This document shows positions 8,619 to 16,171 of a stretch of 64,000 bases of DNA, piece after piece (position 1 is the stretch's first letter; each line of letters opens with the position of its first letter). Both the position numbers and the translations under genes were made by a program. The notes under the pieces are model-generated. The model saw only the letters and a program-made list of their open reading frames with translations, had not been told where the DNA came from and searched no databases. Source of the DNA: an uncultured Ruminococcus sp. (lineage in GTDB: Bacteria; Bacillota; Clostridia; Oscillospirales; Acutalibacteraceae); assembly GCA_958403905.1 (NCBI GenBank), contig CATXZD010000003.1:1-64000 (forward strand), given 5' to 3'.

Positions 8619-8969
8619 CTATTTAAGTTCTTCTTCCCATTTTTCAGCCTTGAATCCAAGCAATATCTTGTCACCGTTAACCAGTACAGGGCGCTTTACA
8701 AGCATACCGTTACTTGCCAAAAGCTCGTATTTTTCTTTATCGCTCATTGTGGGCAGCTTGTCTTTCAGATTCATTGACTTATAAAGCATACCGCTTGTGT
8801 TGAAAAATTTTCTCAGTTCCAGTCCGCTTTTTTGGTGCCATTCCTTTAATTCTTCAACTTTCGGATTATCTTCAACAATGTGTCTGTCTGTGTACGAAAA
8901 GCCGTTGTCGTCAAGCCACTTTTTTGCCTTTTTGCAGGTTGTGCATTTTGGATACTCTATAAATAACAT
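8619..8969 (-). CDS. ArsC/Spx-family thioredoxin-fold protein
   Basis: This 116-residue protein has the Spx/ArsC fold signature: a CTTC redox pair at residues 9-12 and a conserved RPVLV stretch near residue 93 in the C-terminal half. Members include glutaredoxin-dependent arsenate reductases and the RNA-polymerase-binding regulators Spx/MgsR. No arsenic genes are nearby, so the role is open. YffB-like or Spx-like function is equally likely. The ATG has AAAGGAGAAGG just upstream. It is a single-gene unit. Confidence 0.85.
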   Translation of the reverse strand: MLFIEYPKCTTCKKAKKWLDDNGFSYTDRHIVEDNPKVEELKEWHQKSGLELRKFFNTSGMLYKSMNLKDKLPTMSDKEKYELLASNGMLVKRPVLVNGDKILLGFKAEKWEEELK

Positions 8970-9253
8970 AAATAATCCTTCTCCTTTTTAGTCTATTATA
9001 AGGCATTATTATAAGAAAATCAACAGGCTTGCTTTTTCCGTATCTGCTGATGTTAGTATAAAGTAAAAGCCCTTATCGATAATTTCAGTATATCTGAGAA
9101 CAGCGCGGTCTGGAACAATACTAAAAAATTGGACAGTCTAAAGAGAAAAAGTTTATTCCGAACCGTTAGAAAAGTTTCAATTAACGCTTGCTGAAATGTA
9201 TATATTTTGTTTTAAATATAACTTAATTTCTGAAAAAGAAAATTGTGCTTTAT

Positions 9254-9961
9254 TCAAAAATTAATATTCGCTTTTCTCGCTTGACTGCATAAATCACGTG
9301 TAGATAAGGTATAGTTTTTTCCGCCTTTTATAAAATGTGTTCCGCATTGCCGAAACTCAAAATGAACATTTTGCAAAGCGCATTGTTCTCGTATATCAAG
9401 CACCCAATCATAGTTAAGCGGTCGTGCGTTTTTATCTGATTCTCCGCCGACTACTACCAATTCAATATCTTTCAGATAAGATGAAATATCTATTTTTTCA
9501 ATTAGCGGCTGACAAATGATATTTTTGTGCTTAATAGGCAGTTCTTTAAAAATAGCAAGTCGGTAATCGGCTCTGTCCTGATTTTCAACCGTACATCCAA
9601 CTGTTACGTTATCATAGCCGCCATTCCAGTCCTTTGGAATACAATTTATAAATCGTTCAATTCGTTTTGTCAAAAATAAAAAATGCAGGTCTGAACGCTC
9701 GTGTATCATTTGCCAACATTCATCACGCCAATCATCAGCTTCTTCAATCAGAAAATCGGTGGAGAAGCAAAGATAAACAGTTTGCCCTGATTTGATTTTG
9801 TATGCTCCCGATTTGTTTTTGGCGACAGGAGCATAAAAATTGTCTGTCTTTGTAATATTGTTTGTGTCAACTTTTCGTTTATGATCTCCTTTATGGATAT
9901 AGCAGAATTTACAGCCTTCACTATGCTTGTGACAACCACGCCACGGATTCCATATTGCCAA
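9254..9961 (-). CDS. DUF5131 family (phage Gp37/Gp68-like) protein
   Basis: The 235-residue protein begins with the typical IWNPWRGC motif followed by a Cys-rich EGCKFCY, giving a radical SAM-like CxxxxxxxCxxC arrangement, then the strand FLFLTKR and VVVGGES motifs seen in DUF5131. The family occurs in phages and bacteria. Its activity is not established, though an iron-sulfur/radical SAM chemistry is suspected from the cysteines. It starts at a TTG with GAGGTG seven bases upstream, 11 bases after the flavoprotein gene, so it closes the TetR operon. Confidence 0.82.
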   Translation of the reverse strand: MAIWNPWRGCHKHSEGCKFCYIHKGDHKRKVDTNNITKTDNFYAPVAKNKSGAYKIKSGQTVYLCFSTDFLIEEADDWRDECWQMIHERSDLHFLFLTKRIERFINCIPKDWNGGYDNVTVGCTVENQDRADYRLAIFKELPIKHKNIICQPLIEKIDISSYLKDIELVVVGGESDKNARPLNYDWVLDIREQCALQNVHFEFRQCGTHFIKGGKNYTLSTRDLCSQARKANINF

Positions 9962-9972
9962 ACTTTTTCACC

Positions 9973-10668
9973 TCATTTATCCCACGGTCGTTTTTTATCA
10001 AGCCACCCGTTTGCTTTCCAATATTCCTTTTCTTGGGGAGAAGAACCCAAGCCTTTGTTTTGCATCATACGCATAATGCTGAATATAAATTTTGTTTTAA
10101 ATCCTGCTCGTGCTTTTTTGTTGTTGGAAAGCGTCTTTGACAATTTCTCCATATCGTGTTTTATGCGGTTTTTCTTCTTGTTTGAAACTTGCTCCCAGTT
10201 CATTGCCTGAAGTGCAATGCCGTATTCCTTGATATAAGGTACTCCCCAGTAGAATAAAGCGTCCTTAATATCTTTTGTGGCAGATTTCATTCCGTTTCCT
10301 GCGGCTGTTGATATTACAACGGCTTTTTTAGAAAACATACATTTTCTTGGTTTATGCGGCATCCAGTAGGTAAACGTAAGGTCAATAAACGATTTCATAG
10401 GAGCAGAAGCCCTAAGACAGTATGTAGGTGTTGAAAATATCAGTAAATCAGCTTTTTCAACTTCGTCCATAATTCTTTTCTTCTCTGCGTAGAACGGACA
10501 ATTTTTTTCATCTGTAACGCAAGCATAACAGCCCCTGCAAAAATGCTCTAAGTCCTTTGGTAAAAAGAAATCGTTTATTTCACTTCCCGAAAATTGCTCC
10601 GCAAGCATTCTGCTTATATGATAAGAACTTCCTTTGTGATTTTGTCCGTGTATCAATACAATCTTCAT
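9973..10668 (-). CDS. NADPH-dependent FMN reductase / flavodoxin-like protein
   Basis: The 231-residue protein has the flavodoxin-like FMN-binding loop HGQNHKGSS near residues 8-16, the cysteine cluster CRGCYACVTDEKNC (iron-sulfur flavoprotein style), and the STPTYCLRASAPMKSFIDL segment of the NADPH-dependent FMN reductase family. It probably moves electrons or reduces quinones or toxic electrophiles. The ATG at 10668 is preferred over a TTG two codons earlier because GGAG lies eight bases before it. It follows the tetR gene by 2 bases and should be controlled by that repressor. Confidence 0.83.
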   Translation of the reverse strand: MKIVLIHGQNHKGSSYHISRMLAEQFSGSEINDFFLPKDLEHFCRGCYACVTDEKNCPFYAEKKRIMDEVEKADLLIFSTPTYCLRASAPMKSFIDLTFTYWMPHKPRKCMFSKKAVVISTAAGNGMKSATKDIKDALFYWGVPYIKEYGIALQAMNWEQVSNKKKNRIKHDMEKLSKTLSNNKKARAGFKTKFIFSIMRMMQNKGLGSSPQEKEYWKANGWLDKKRPWDK

Positions 10669-10670
10669 TT

Positions 10671-11288
10671 TCAATTCTCCTTCTTGTAAATGAAATTAAA
10701 CTGCTTTATGTGTTCCTCAATCAGCTGTAACGCTTCTTCTTCACGATTTGGTTGTCTGTCGCACATAGTAAGCAGCATATAAATCGGTGCGTAAAAATGC
10801 AGAGCCATAATATTCGGTTTCGCATTCTTAAAAGCACCGCTTGCTGAAATAAATGTAAATACTGCTGACTGATAAGACAGCGGGTCGTCTACATATTGTT
10901 TTGAATACAAAAGTGAAAGGTCATTATCTTTAAACTGCTCAATAGTCAGAAATTTTCTGAATTTTGAGGCATAATCATCGTGCAGAAAAAATTGAAAAAG
11001 TTTGATTCCCATTTGCACAAGAGTATCTTCTGAAATTGAAGATAGTGTAGACGCATCTTGGACAGCGTCGCTTCCTTTTATAGTTAAGCTTGCAGACTGT
11101 TTTTCATAATTAATTTTAATTTCATCAAGGATAGCGTTAAAAATATCCTGTTTACTCTTAAAATGCTTATACAGTGAAGGTGCTTTTATTCCAACAGCCT
11201 TAGCAATATCTCCGACATATACGGCGTTGTAGCCTTTCTCTGAAAACAGAGTTAAAGCTTCTTTTAATATTTTTTGTTTTGTATTCAT
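10671..11288 (-). CDS. TetR-family transcriptional repressor
   Basis: The 205-residue protein has an N-terminal TetR helix-turn-helix (residues 3-50: KILKEALTLFSEKGY, then VGDIAKAVGIKAPSLYKHF) and a divergent ligand-binding domain. It is the first gene of a leftward operon with the flavoprotein and DUF5131 genes. Two near-identical 16-bp palindromes lie over its promoter (11304-11350), a textbook autoregulation layout. The ligand is unknown. The flavoprotein target suggests an electrophile, quinone or drug signal. Confidence 0.93.
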   Translation of the reverse strand: MNTKQKILKEALTLFSEKGYNAVYVGDIAKAVGIKAPSLYKHFKSKQDIFNAILDEIKINYEKQSASLTIKGSDAVQDASTLSSISEDTLVQMGIKLFQFFLHDDYASKFRKFLTIEQFKDNDLSLLYSKQYVDDPLSYQSAVFTFISASGAFKNAKPNIMALHFYAPIYMLLTMCDRQPNREEEALQLIEEHIKQFNFIYKKEN

Positions 11289-11303
11289 TTTAAACTTCCT
11301 TTG

Positions 11304-11356
11304 GCTAATTGTAATTAGCTTTTTAACATTATAGGCTAATTTTAATTAGCTGTCAA
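11304..11356 (-). promoter_or_regulatory. tetR operon promoter with two operator palindromes
   Basis: On the minus strand a near-perfect sigma-A promoter is visible: TTGACA (11351-11356), a 17-base spacer, TATAAT (11328-11333). The palindrome GCTAATT-TT-AATTAGC (11335-11350) fills almost the whole spacer. A second, GCTAATT-GT-AATTAGC (11304-11319), lies just downstream over the transcript start. The arms are identical in both. Repressor bound at either site would block polymerase. Confidence 0.88.
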
Positions 11357-11415
11357 GGTGTGCTGTATATTATTTGATTAAATCCAAAAGCAGAATATTT
11401 TTTAATAGTTTTGAT

Positions 11416-11444
11416 TTGATAATTATTGTTTGATATGCTATAAT
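11416..11444 (+). promoter_or_regulatory. Promoter of the araC-type gene
   Basis: TTGATA (11416-11421), 17 bases, then TATAAT (11439-11444) preceded by TG one base upstream (extended -10). The transcript would start about 20 bases before the ATG at 11473, which has GGAG in front of it. Confidence 0.7.
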
Positions 11445-11472
11445 TTCGATACATAACAATTTTGGAGAGCGT

Positions 11473-12312
11473 ATGAAAGATTTTGATATAATTAAAAACC
11501 TTATAGGTGACGCTGTTACGGAAGATGACTTATCAAATGTTGACTGCTATGTTCGTCCTCAGCTCGGAATTTTTATTCCGACATTAGGCAACTGTGGATA
11601 TGCTGCAAAATTAAATCATACTCATCCGACATATATGATAGTGATTTATTTTGAGCAAACAACAGAAAAACAAACTCATTATCATGCAGAAATAACCTCG
11701 CCTGATGTACAGCACAATGATAAACCAAGACTGCATTATTATTGTCTGATGATTGAAAAAGAATATTTTGAAAAACGCTATCTGATGTATTCAGAAAAAA
11801 TACCTGTTTTTAGTGAAAAAAGCTTTGAAATGTGCAGTGATATATTAAAGGCTCTTAATACTTTTGCCTTTGAATACAGCAAATCAATGATGAATTCAAA
11901 CATCACACTGGATGCGCAATCAGAAATTATTACCCACTGGATAATTCGCAGCATTTTTGGCGAAACGCTTGATTTGCGTGCAGTTTCAGCAGATTATTCC
12001 GTTGCAAGAGCACAGCACTATATGGAACAGCATTATATGGAGAATATCACAGTTGCAAAGCTTGCTGTTCTCGGGTATATTTCTCCTTCCAGCTTTAACC
12101 GTAGATTTAAAAAAGAAATCGGAATAACGCCTATTGAATATCTTATTGAGATCAGAATTGAACGCTCTAAAACTTTACTGCGGAGAAAAAATATTCCCAT
12201 AACCGAAATTGCCATGAGGTGCGGTTTTAACAGTAACTCTCATTTTTCATCCTGCTTTCAAAGCAGACTTGGTTTAACGCCCAGTGAATATCGTGAAAAA
12301 TACAAAGAGTAG
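11473..12312 (+). CDS. AraC-family transcriptional regulator
   Basis: The 279-residue protein has an N-terminal cupin-like sensing region containing several His residues, and a C-terminal double helix-turn-helix of about 100 residues (from around residue 178, ARAQHYMEQHY, through VAKLAVLGYISPSSFNRRFKKEIG to ITEIAMRCGFNSNSHFSSCFQSRLGLTPSEYR). The last motif is the AraC signature. It reads away from the tetR operon, with its own promoter, and precedes a PNPOx-like gene that it may control. The inducer is unknown. Confidence 0.93.
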   Translation: MKDFDIIKNLIGDAVTEDDLSNVDCYVRPQLGIFIPTLGNCGYAAKLNHTHPTYMIVIYFEQTTEKQTHYHAEITSPDVQHNDKPRLHYYCLMIEKEYFEKRYLMYSEKIPVFSEKSFEMCSDILKALNTFAFEYSKSMMNSNITLDAQSEIITHWIIRSIFGETLDLRAVSADYSVARAQHYMEQHYMENITVAKLAVLGYISPSSFNRRFKKEIGITPIEYLIEIRIERSKTLLRRKNIPITEIAMRCGFNSNSHFSSCFQSRLGLTPSEYREKYKE

Positions 12313-12402
12313 CAGTATTTTTAAAATTTTGTACGGTATTTTTAAAGCATATTTTTTCTGTTAGGTCTATAATCTTCTTAAATTAATGAAAGGAAAGATA
12401 TT

Positions 12403-12822
12403 ATGAACTCACAGGAAATTTTAAAACTTATCAACGAAAATCCCGTATTCCATCTTGCTACGGTTGATGGCGACCAACCCAGAGTAAGGGGAATGTTGCT
12501 GTACAGAGCAGATGAAAACGGATTTATTTTTCACACAGCGTCTACTAAAGATGTTTTTGCGCAGATAAAGCAGAACCCAAAAGCTGAGATGTGTTTTTCG
12601 TGCAATGGTACTCAGGTTCGTGTAACAGGTGTTCTTGAACAGATTCACGATGAAAAACTCAGAGCAGAAATTTTTGCTCATCCGTCAAGGAAATTTTTGC
12701 AGGCTTGGGTTGCAAACGGTATTGATAATCTTCTTCAAATTTTTGTTATGAAAAATTGCACAGCCGTTACTTGGACAATGGAAACAAACTTTGATTCAAA
12801 AGAATACATCAAACTCCGTTAA
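12403..12822 (+). CDS. Pyridoxamine 5'-phosphate oxidase-like flavin protein
   Basis: The 139-residue protein has the split-barrel FMN-binding fold: N-terminal NPVFHLATVDGDQPRVRGM, a FIFHTASTKDVFAQIKQNPKAEMCF segment, and a short C-terminal part. Proteins of this length are usually F420/FMN- or haem-binding oxidoreductases or stress proteins rather than the real PdxH. The start has GAAAGGAAAG upstream. It follows the AraC gene by 90 bases on the same strand, which suggests regulation by it. Confidence 0.85.
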   Translation: MNSQEILKLINENPVFHLATVDGDQPRVRGMLLYRADENGFIFHTASTKDVFAQIKQNPKAEMCFSCNGTQVRVTGVLEQIHDEKLRAEIFAHPSRKFLQAWVANGIDNLLQIFVMKNCTAVTWTMETNFDSKEYIKLR

Positions 12823-12946
12823 TTATAATTTAAAAATCCAGCCTGTTGAAATATTGCCTGTTATTTTTGGCTTTTAAAAATAATTAAGAAAAAATACTTA
12901 TATTCGGACATCCGCAGCTTGTGATGACCCTAAAAAGTTAGACATT

Positions 12947-12979
12947 AAAGCGTAGCAGCAAATTTAGCGGCTACGCTTT
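12947..12979 (-). terminator. Hairpin at end of IS remnant
   Basis: A perfect 10-bp stem (AAAGCGTAGC at 12947-12956, complement at 12970-12979) with a 13-base loop lies directly after the orfB stop. A/T-runs on both sides allow termination in either direction. Confidence 0.65.
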
Positions 12980-12982
12980 TTG

Positions 12983-13410
12983 TTATGCAGCTAAGGCTTT
13001 TAGTCTGTATTCAACCGGACTTAACCAGCTAAGTTTTTGTTTAATCCTTTTGTTGTTGTAGTAATCAACATAATTGATAATTGCTTGTTCCAGTTCTTGA
13101 TAACTGTAATAAACTTTTCCGTAATATATTTCCTGTTTTAAAATCCCAAAGAAATTTTCCATTCTTGATACGACACCTCTGTTGTTAAATACAATTCTAC
13201 TACGGATAGCTTAAATTCAAAAGAGTAATGTTTCTTTTCTCTTGATCTTCTTAATCCATAGTCGCCAAATTCCTTATATGCAGATACCCATTGTCTTATT
13301 GACTTATCATCTGATATACTGTGTTTTCTACACAAGCTCACATAGCCACCCATACCATTGATGTATTTAAGTACCAATTTCTTTTTGAATTCATAACTAT
13401 ATTTTGCCAT
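12983..13410 (-). pseudogene. IS3-family transposase remnant (orfA joined to orfB tail)
   Basis: From the ATG at 13410 (GGAGGT upstream) the frame encodes an IS150-type OrfA with two helix-turn-helix repeats (YSYEFKKKLVLKYI, then HYSFEFKLSVVELYL) and stops after about 90 residues at 13138. From about 13160 another frame encodes the OrfB integrase-core C-terminus (MENFFGILKQEIYYGK to LSWLSPVEYRLKALAA), stopping at 12983. A deletion fused the two parts out of frame, removing the DDE acidic residues. The junction is near 13160-13170. Confidence 0.85.
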
Positions 13411-13556
13411 AAAAATACCGACCTCCATAAGTTGGATTTTTGGGTCTAACTTTTGGTGATCGGTTCAGAAAGCAATCGGATTTTTGTTTCTTTTAAATTA
13501 TTTTAGTTGCATATTAACGCTGTCATTTACTCAAAAATAAAGAGCTGTAAACATCA

Positions 13557-13934
13557 CTATGCACTGTGTTCAAGGTGTTTTTTTAGAGCAGAAAAAGTTT
13601 CGTCGCTTATTACGTGCTCAATTTTACATGCGTCGGCAGCGGCAGTTTCTCTGTTTACGCCGAGCTTTTCAAAAAGCTCGGTAAGTACAATGTGTCGTTC
13701 ATAGGTTTTTTCTGCAATTTCCTGACCAAGTTCTGTCAGCTTAAGCGCTCCGTCCTTTGAAACAGTCAGGTATCCGCCTTCTTTTAAAAGTCCTACTGCT
13801 CTGCTTACGCTAGGCTTTGAATAGCCCATATACTCGCAAACATCAATAGAACGTACAAATCCGGATTTTTTGTTTAGGATATGAATGGTCTCAAGGTACA
13901 TTTCACCCGATTCCTTTAACTGCATTTCAAGCAC
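13557..13934 (-). CDS. DtxR-type iron-dependent repressor
   Basis: The 125-residue protein has an N-terminal winged helix (VRSIDVCEYMGYSKPSVSRAVGLLKEGGYL) and a short dimerisation/metal domain. The metal-site residues look like iron-sensing DtxR rather than manganese-sensing MntR: Met12 in GEMYLETI (Met10 of DtxR; Asp in MntR) and Cys103 with Glu106-His107 in DACKIEHVIS (Cys102/Glu105/His106 of DtxR; Glu in MntR). No SH3 tail is present, as in short MntR-like forms. It is not next to iron transport genes. A DtxR-box-like palindrome lies 220 bases upstream. Confidence 0.9.
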   Translation of the reverse strand: MLEMQLKESGEMYLETIHILNKKSGFVRSIDVCEYMGYSKPSVSRAVGLLKEGGYLTVSKDGALKLTELGQEIAEKTYERHIVLTELFEKLGVNRETAAADACKIEHVISDETFSALKKHLEHSA

Positions 13935-14122
13935 TCCTTACAAATTAATTATTATTGATTTTTAAAATTTCAGATTTATAAATACGTGATAAATATATAC
14001 ATAGATAATACCATATTTATTGTACAAAATCAATTGTTATTGTAAAATAAACAAGCAGTTATCGTTTGCTAACTGTAAATTTGTGTAGATTTAATAAATA
14101 ATTTAATTTTAAAAAATTATTA

Positions 14123-14177
14123 TTGACAACTACAGCGAAAAAATGTAAAATAAACTTAGTTAGCTAAAGCTAACTAA
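14123..14177 (+). promoter_or_regulatory. Promoter with DtxR-box-like palindrome
   Basis: TTGACA (14123-14128), 17 bases, TAAAAT (14146-14151), then a perfect palindrome, TTAGTTAGC-TAAA-GCTAACTAA (14156-14177), right at the expected transcript start. It resembles the DtxR/IdeR consensus TTAGGTTAGCCTAACCTAA. With an iron-type repressor gene next door, iron repression of this promoter is a reasonable inference. Confidence 0.7.
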
Positions 14178-14245
14178 TAATCAGCCAATACTTTTTCATA
14201 ATTTCTCAGAACCGTTCGGCAAAAAGTCGGACGGTTTTGCGTTTT
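14158..14245 (+). ncRNA. Candidate iron-responsive small RNA (about 85-90 nt)
   Basis: The region from the palindrome to the terminator hairpin (arms at about 14210-14219 and 14228-14237, followed by TTGCGTTTTT) contains no ATG, GTG or TTG frame with a ribosome binding site. A strong promoter and a strong terminator this close together fit a short RNA. Alternatively, they are the left-over ends of a deleted operon such as feoA. Only the signals are seen; the RNA is inferred. Confidence 0.45.
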
Positions 14246-14394
14246 TACTGCTTGAGTAATAAATTTGTAATTAAAATTCTTTAATCCTGCAAATAAATTT
14301 ATAAATTCTTCACTAATTAAAAAAAATCCTTGATTTTATTGCAATATTGTTCTAAAATTATAAAAGTGTATATTTATAGAAAAGGAAGACTTTT

Positions 14395-15588
14395 ATGCTG
14401 ACACTTGACAAGATATATCATGCTTCATATGTTCTTAAAGATGTAATCAGACCTACGCATCTTGTAAAAGCACAGTCAATTACCGACGAGTGCAATATTT
14501 ACCTTAAGCCTGAAAATTTACAGATTACGGGTTCGTTCAAGGTTAGAGGATCGGGATACAAAATTTCACAGCTTTCCGACGAGGAAAAAAAGAGAGGGGT
14601 AATTGCTTGCTCCGCAGGCAACCATGCTCAGGGTGTTGCGCTTGCCGCTACAAAGTACGGAATTAAGTCGCTCATCTGTCTGCCCGACGGTGCTCCTATT
14701 TCAAAGGTAGAGGCTACAAAGGGCTACGGCGCCGATGTTTGTATGGTGCCCGGTGTTTATGATGATGCCTACAACGAGGCTTTAAGGCTTCGTGATGAAA
14801 AGAACTATACGTTTATTCATCCGTTTGATGATGAAAACGTAATTGCAGGTCAGGGTACAATCGGTATTGAAATTCTCAACGAAATGCCTGACGTTGACGC
14901 TGTTGTTGCCGCAATAGGCGGCGGTGGACTGCTTTCGGGCGTTGCCTGTGCAATAAAGAGCCTTAACTCCAATATCAAGGTGTACGGTGTTCAGGCTGAG
15001 GGTGCTCCCTCAATGTATGAGTCAATTAAGCAAGACAAAATTGTTGCGCTTGATTCTGTTTCTACAATCGCAGACGGTATTCAGGTTAAAGAGCCGGGTG
15101 AGCATACATTTGAGTACATAAAGAAGTATGTTGACGATATTGTAACGGTAAGCGACGACGAAATATCTTCGGCTATTTTAAAGTTGATTGAAACTCAGAA
15201 GATGATTGCCGAGGGCGCAGGTGCGGCTCCTCTTGCTGCTGTAATGTTTAACAAGCTCCCCGTAAAGGGCAAAAAGGTTGTATGTATAGTTTCAGGCGGT
15301 AATATTGACGTTACAATCCTTAACAGAGTAATCAAAAGAGGACTTCTTATGACAGGCAGACAGCAGACAGTTTGTGTTGAGCTTCAGGACAAGCCCGGGC
15401 AGCTCCTTGCTGTTTCAAAAATTATCGCCGACCTCGGGGCAAATGTAATTTCAGTTCATCACGAAAGAGCAAGCGAGGGTTCAGACGTAAACGGTTGTTA
15501 TCTGAGAATCGTGCTTGAAACAAAGAATTATGAGCATGCAAGAGAAATCACAAAAGGGCTTACTGACGCCGGCTTTAAGCTTGTATAA
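14395..15588 (+). CDS. ilvA: Threonine ammonia-lyase (threonine deaminase) with ACT domain
   Basis: The 397-residue enzyme converts threonine to 2-oxobutanoate and ammonia. PLP binds Lys49 in GSFKVRG, the substrate loop is SAGNHAQG (around 73-80), and the phosphate is held by the glycine loop IGGGGLL near 178. From about residue 325 a C-terminal ACT domain begins (VELQDKPGQLLAVSKIIADLGANV). This is the length of the single-ACT bacterial type, not the 500-residue IlvA of E. coli. The next gene, ridA, starts 16 bases later and detoxifies the enamine by-product, so they form an operon. It may be biosynthetic or catabolic (tdcB-like). Confidence 0.93.
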   Translation: MLTLDKIYHASYVLKDVIRPTHLVKAQSITDECNIYLKPENLQITGSFKVRGSGYKISQLSDEEKKRGVIACSAGNHAQGVALAATKYGIKSLICLPDGAPISKVEATKGYGADVCMVPGVYDDAYNEALRLRDEKNYTFIHPFDDENVIAGQGTIGIEILNEMPDVDAVVAAIGGGGLLSGVACAIKSLNSNIKVYGVQAEGAPSMYESIKQDKIVALDSVSTIADGIQVKEPGEHTFEYIKKYVDDIVTVSDDEISSAILKLIETQKMIAEGAGAAPLAAVMFNKLPVKGKKVVCIVSGGNIDVTILNRVIKRGLLMTGRQQTVCVELQDKPGQLLAVSKIIADLGANVISVHHERASEGSDVNGCYLRIVLETKNYEHAREITKGLTDAGFKLV

Positions 15589-15604
15589 AAATGGAGGTAA
15601 TATA

Positions 15605-15976
15605 ATGGACAAGATTTATACTAAAAATGCACCCGATGCAATCGGACCTTATTCACAGGCTGTAAAGGCAAACGGACTTGTTTTTACATCGGGACAGATT
15701 GCAATTAACCCTGCTAGCGGAAATGTTGAGGCTGTAACAATTGAGGAACAGACCGAGCAGGTTTGCACAAACCTTAAAAACGTTCTCGAAGCAGCTGGAA
15801 GTTCGCTGGAAAAGGCAGTAAAGACTGTATGTTTCCTTAAAAATATGGATGACTTTGCGGCTTTTAACGCAGTTTACGGCAAGTATTTTACTCAAAAGCC
15901 TGCGCGTTCCTGTGTTGCAGTAAAGCAGCTTCCTAAGGATGTTCTTGTTGAGGTAGAGGTAATTGCAGAAGCGTAA
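15605..15976 (+). CDS. ridA: RidA family enamine/imine deaminase
   Basis: The 123-residue protein contains the RidA hallmarks: APDAIGPYSQAV near the N-terminus, VFTSGQIAINPASG, and the C-terminal PARSCVAVKQLPKDVLVEVEVIA, whose Arg binds the substrate carboxylate. RidA hydrolyses 2-aminoacrylate and 2-aminocrotonate released by PLP enzymes such as threonine deaminase, encoded directly upstream. The start is set at 15605 because GGAGG lies 9 bases before it. A strong terminator follows. Confidence 0.95.
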   Translation: MDKIYTKNAPDAIGPYSQAVKANGLVFTSGQIAINPASGNVEAVTIEEQTEQVCTNLKNVLEAAGSSLEKAVKTVCFLKNMDDFAAFNAVYGKYFTQKPARSCVAVKQLPKDVLVEVEVIAEA

Positions 15977-16001
15977 TTTGATATTTGCTATCTGAAAATT
16001 C

Positions 16002-16035
16002 AAGGCACGGCATTTTGTTTTGCCGTGCCTTTTTG
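16002..16035 (+). terminator. Terminator of ilvA-ridA
   Basis: Perfect 11-bp stem AAGGCACGGCA (16002-16012) with its complement at 16021-16031, then a T-run. Confidence 0.88.
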
Positions 16036-16171
16036 CGTGCAATTACTTGTCATAATAACCGTAGACTAATATACGATTGCTTTAAATTTGTACTAACTAT
16101 TGATTAATGTCTGTGCGTATGTTAAAATAAATATAAATAAGATAAAAATATAAAAAGTTTGGAGAATAATG

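Larger units (their letters stand above)
12920..13467 (-). mobile_element. Internally deleted IS3-family (IS150-like) element
   Basis: Both ends carry related inverted repeats that share AAAAGTTAGAC: the left end lies at about 12922-12944 and the right at about 13444-13467. Between them are the first two-thirds of an orfA frame and only the C-terminal end of an orfB frame. The whole is about 550 bases, where complete relatives are about 1.3-1.5 kb. It therefore lost its centre and cannot encode a working transposase. Exact borders and target duplication could not be set by eye. Confidence 0.8.
13935..14394. other. Intergenic region with an ORF-less transcription unit
   Basis: Between the divergent dtxR-type gene and ilvA lie 460 bases. 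The middle contains a promoter, a palindrome and a terminator spaced about 90 bases apart (listed separately) with no start codon between them. The last 150 bases are AT-rich and must hold the ilvA promoter; no clear attenuator or T-box-like structure was seen there. Confidence 0.6.

Noticed and set aside
8487..8991. Rightward frames opposite the ArsC-like gene
   Set aside because: They are antisense to a well-supported gene, with biased composition and no ribosome sites.
14245..14394. T-box or attenuator before ilvA
   Set aside because: No T-box sequence, specifier loop or terminator/antiterminator pair was found before 14395.
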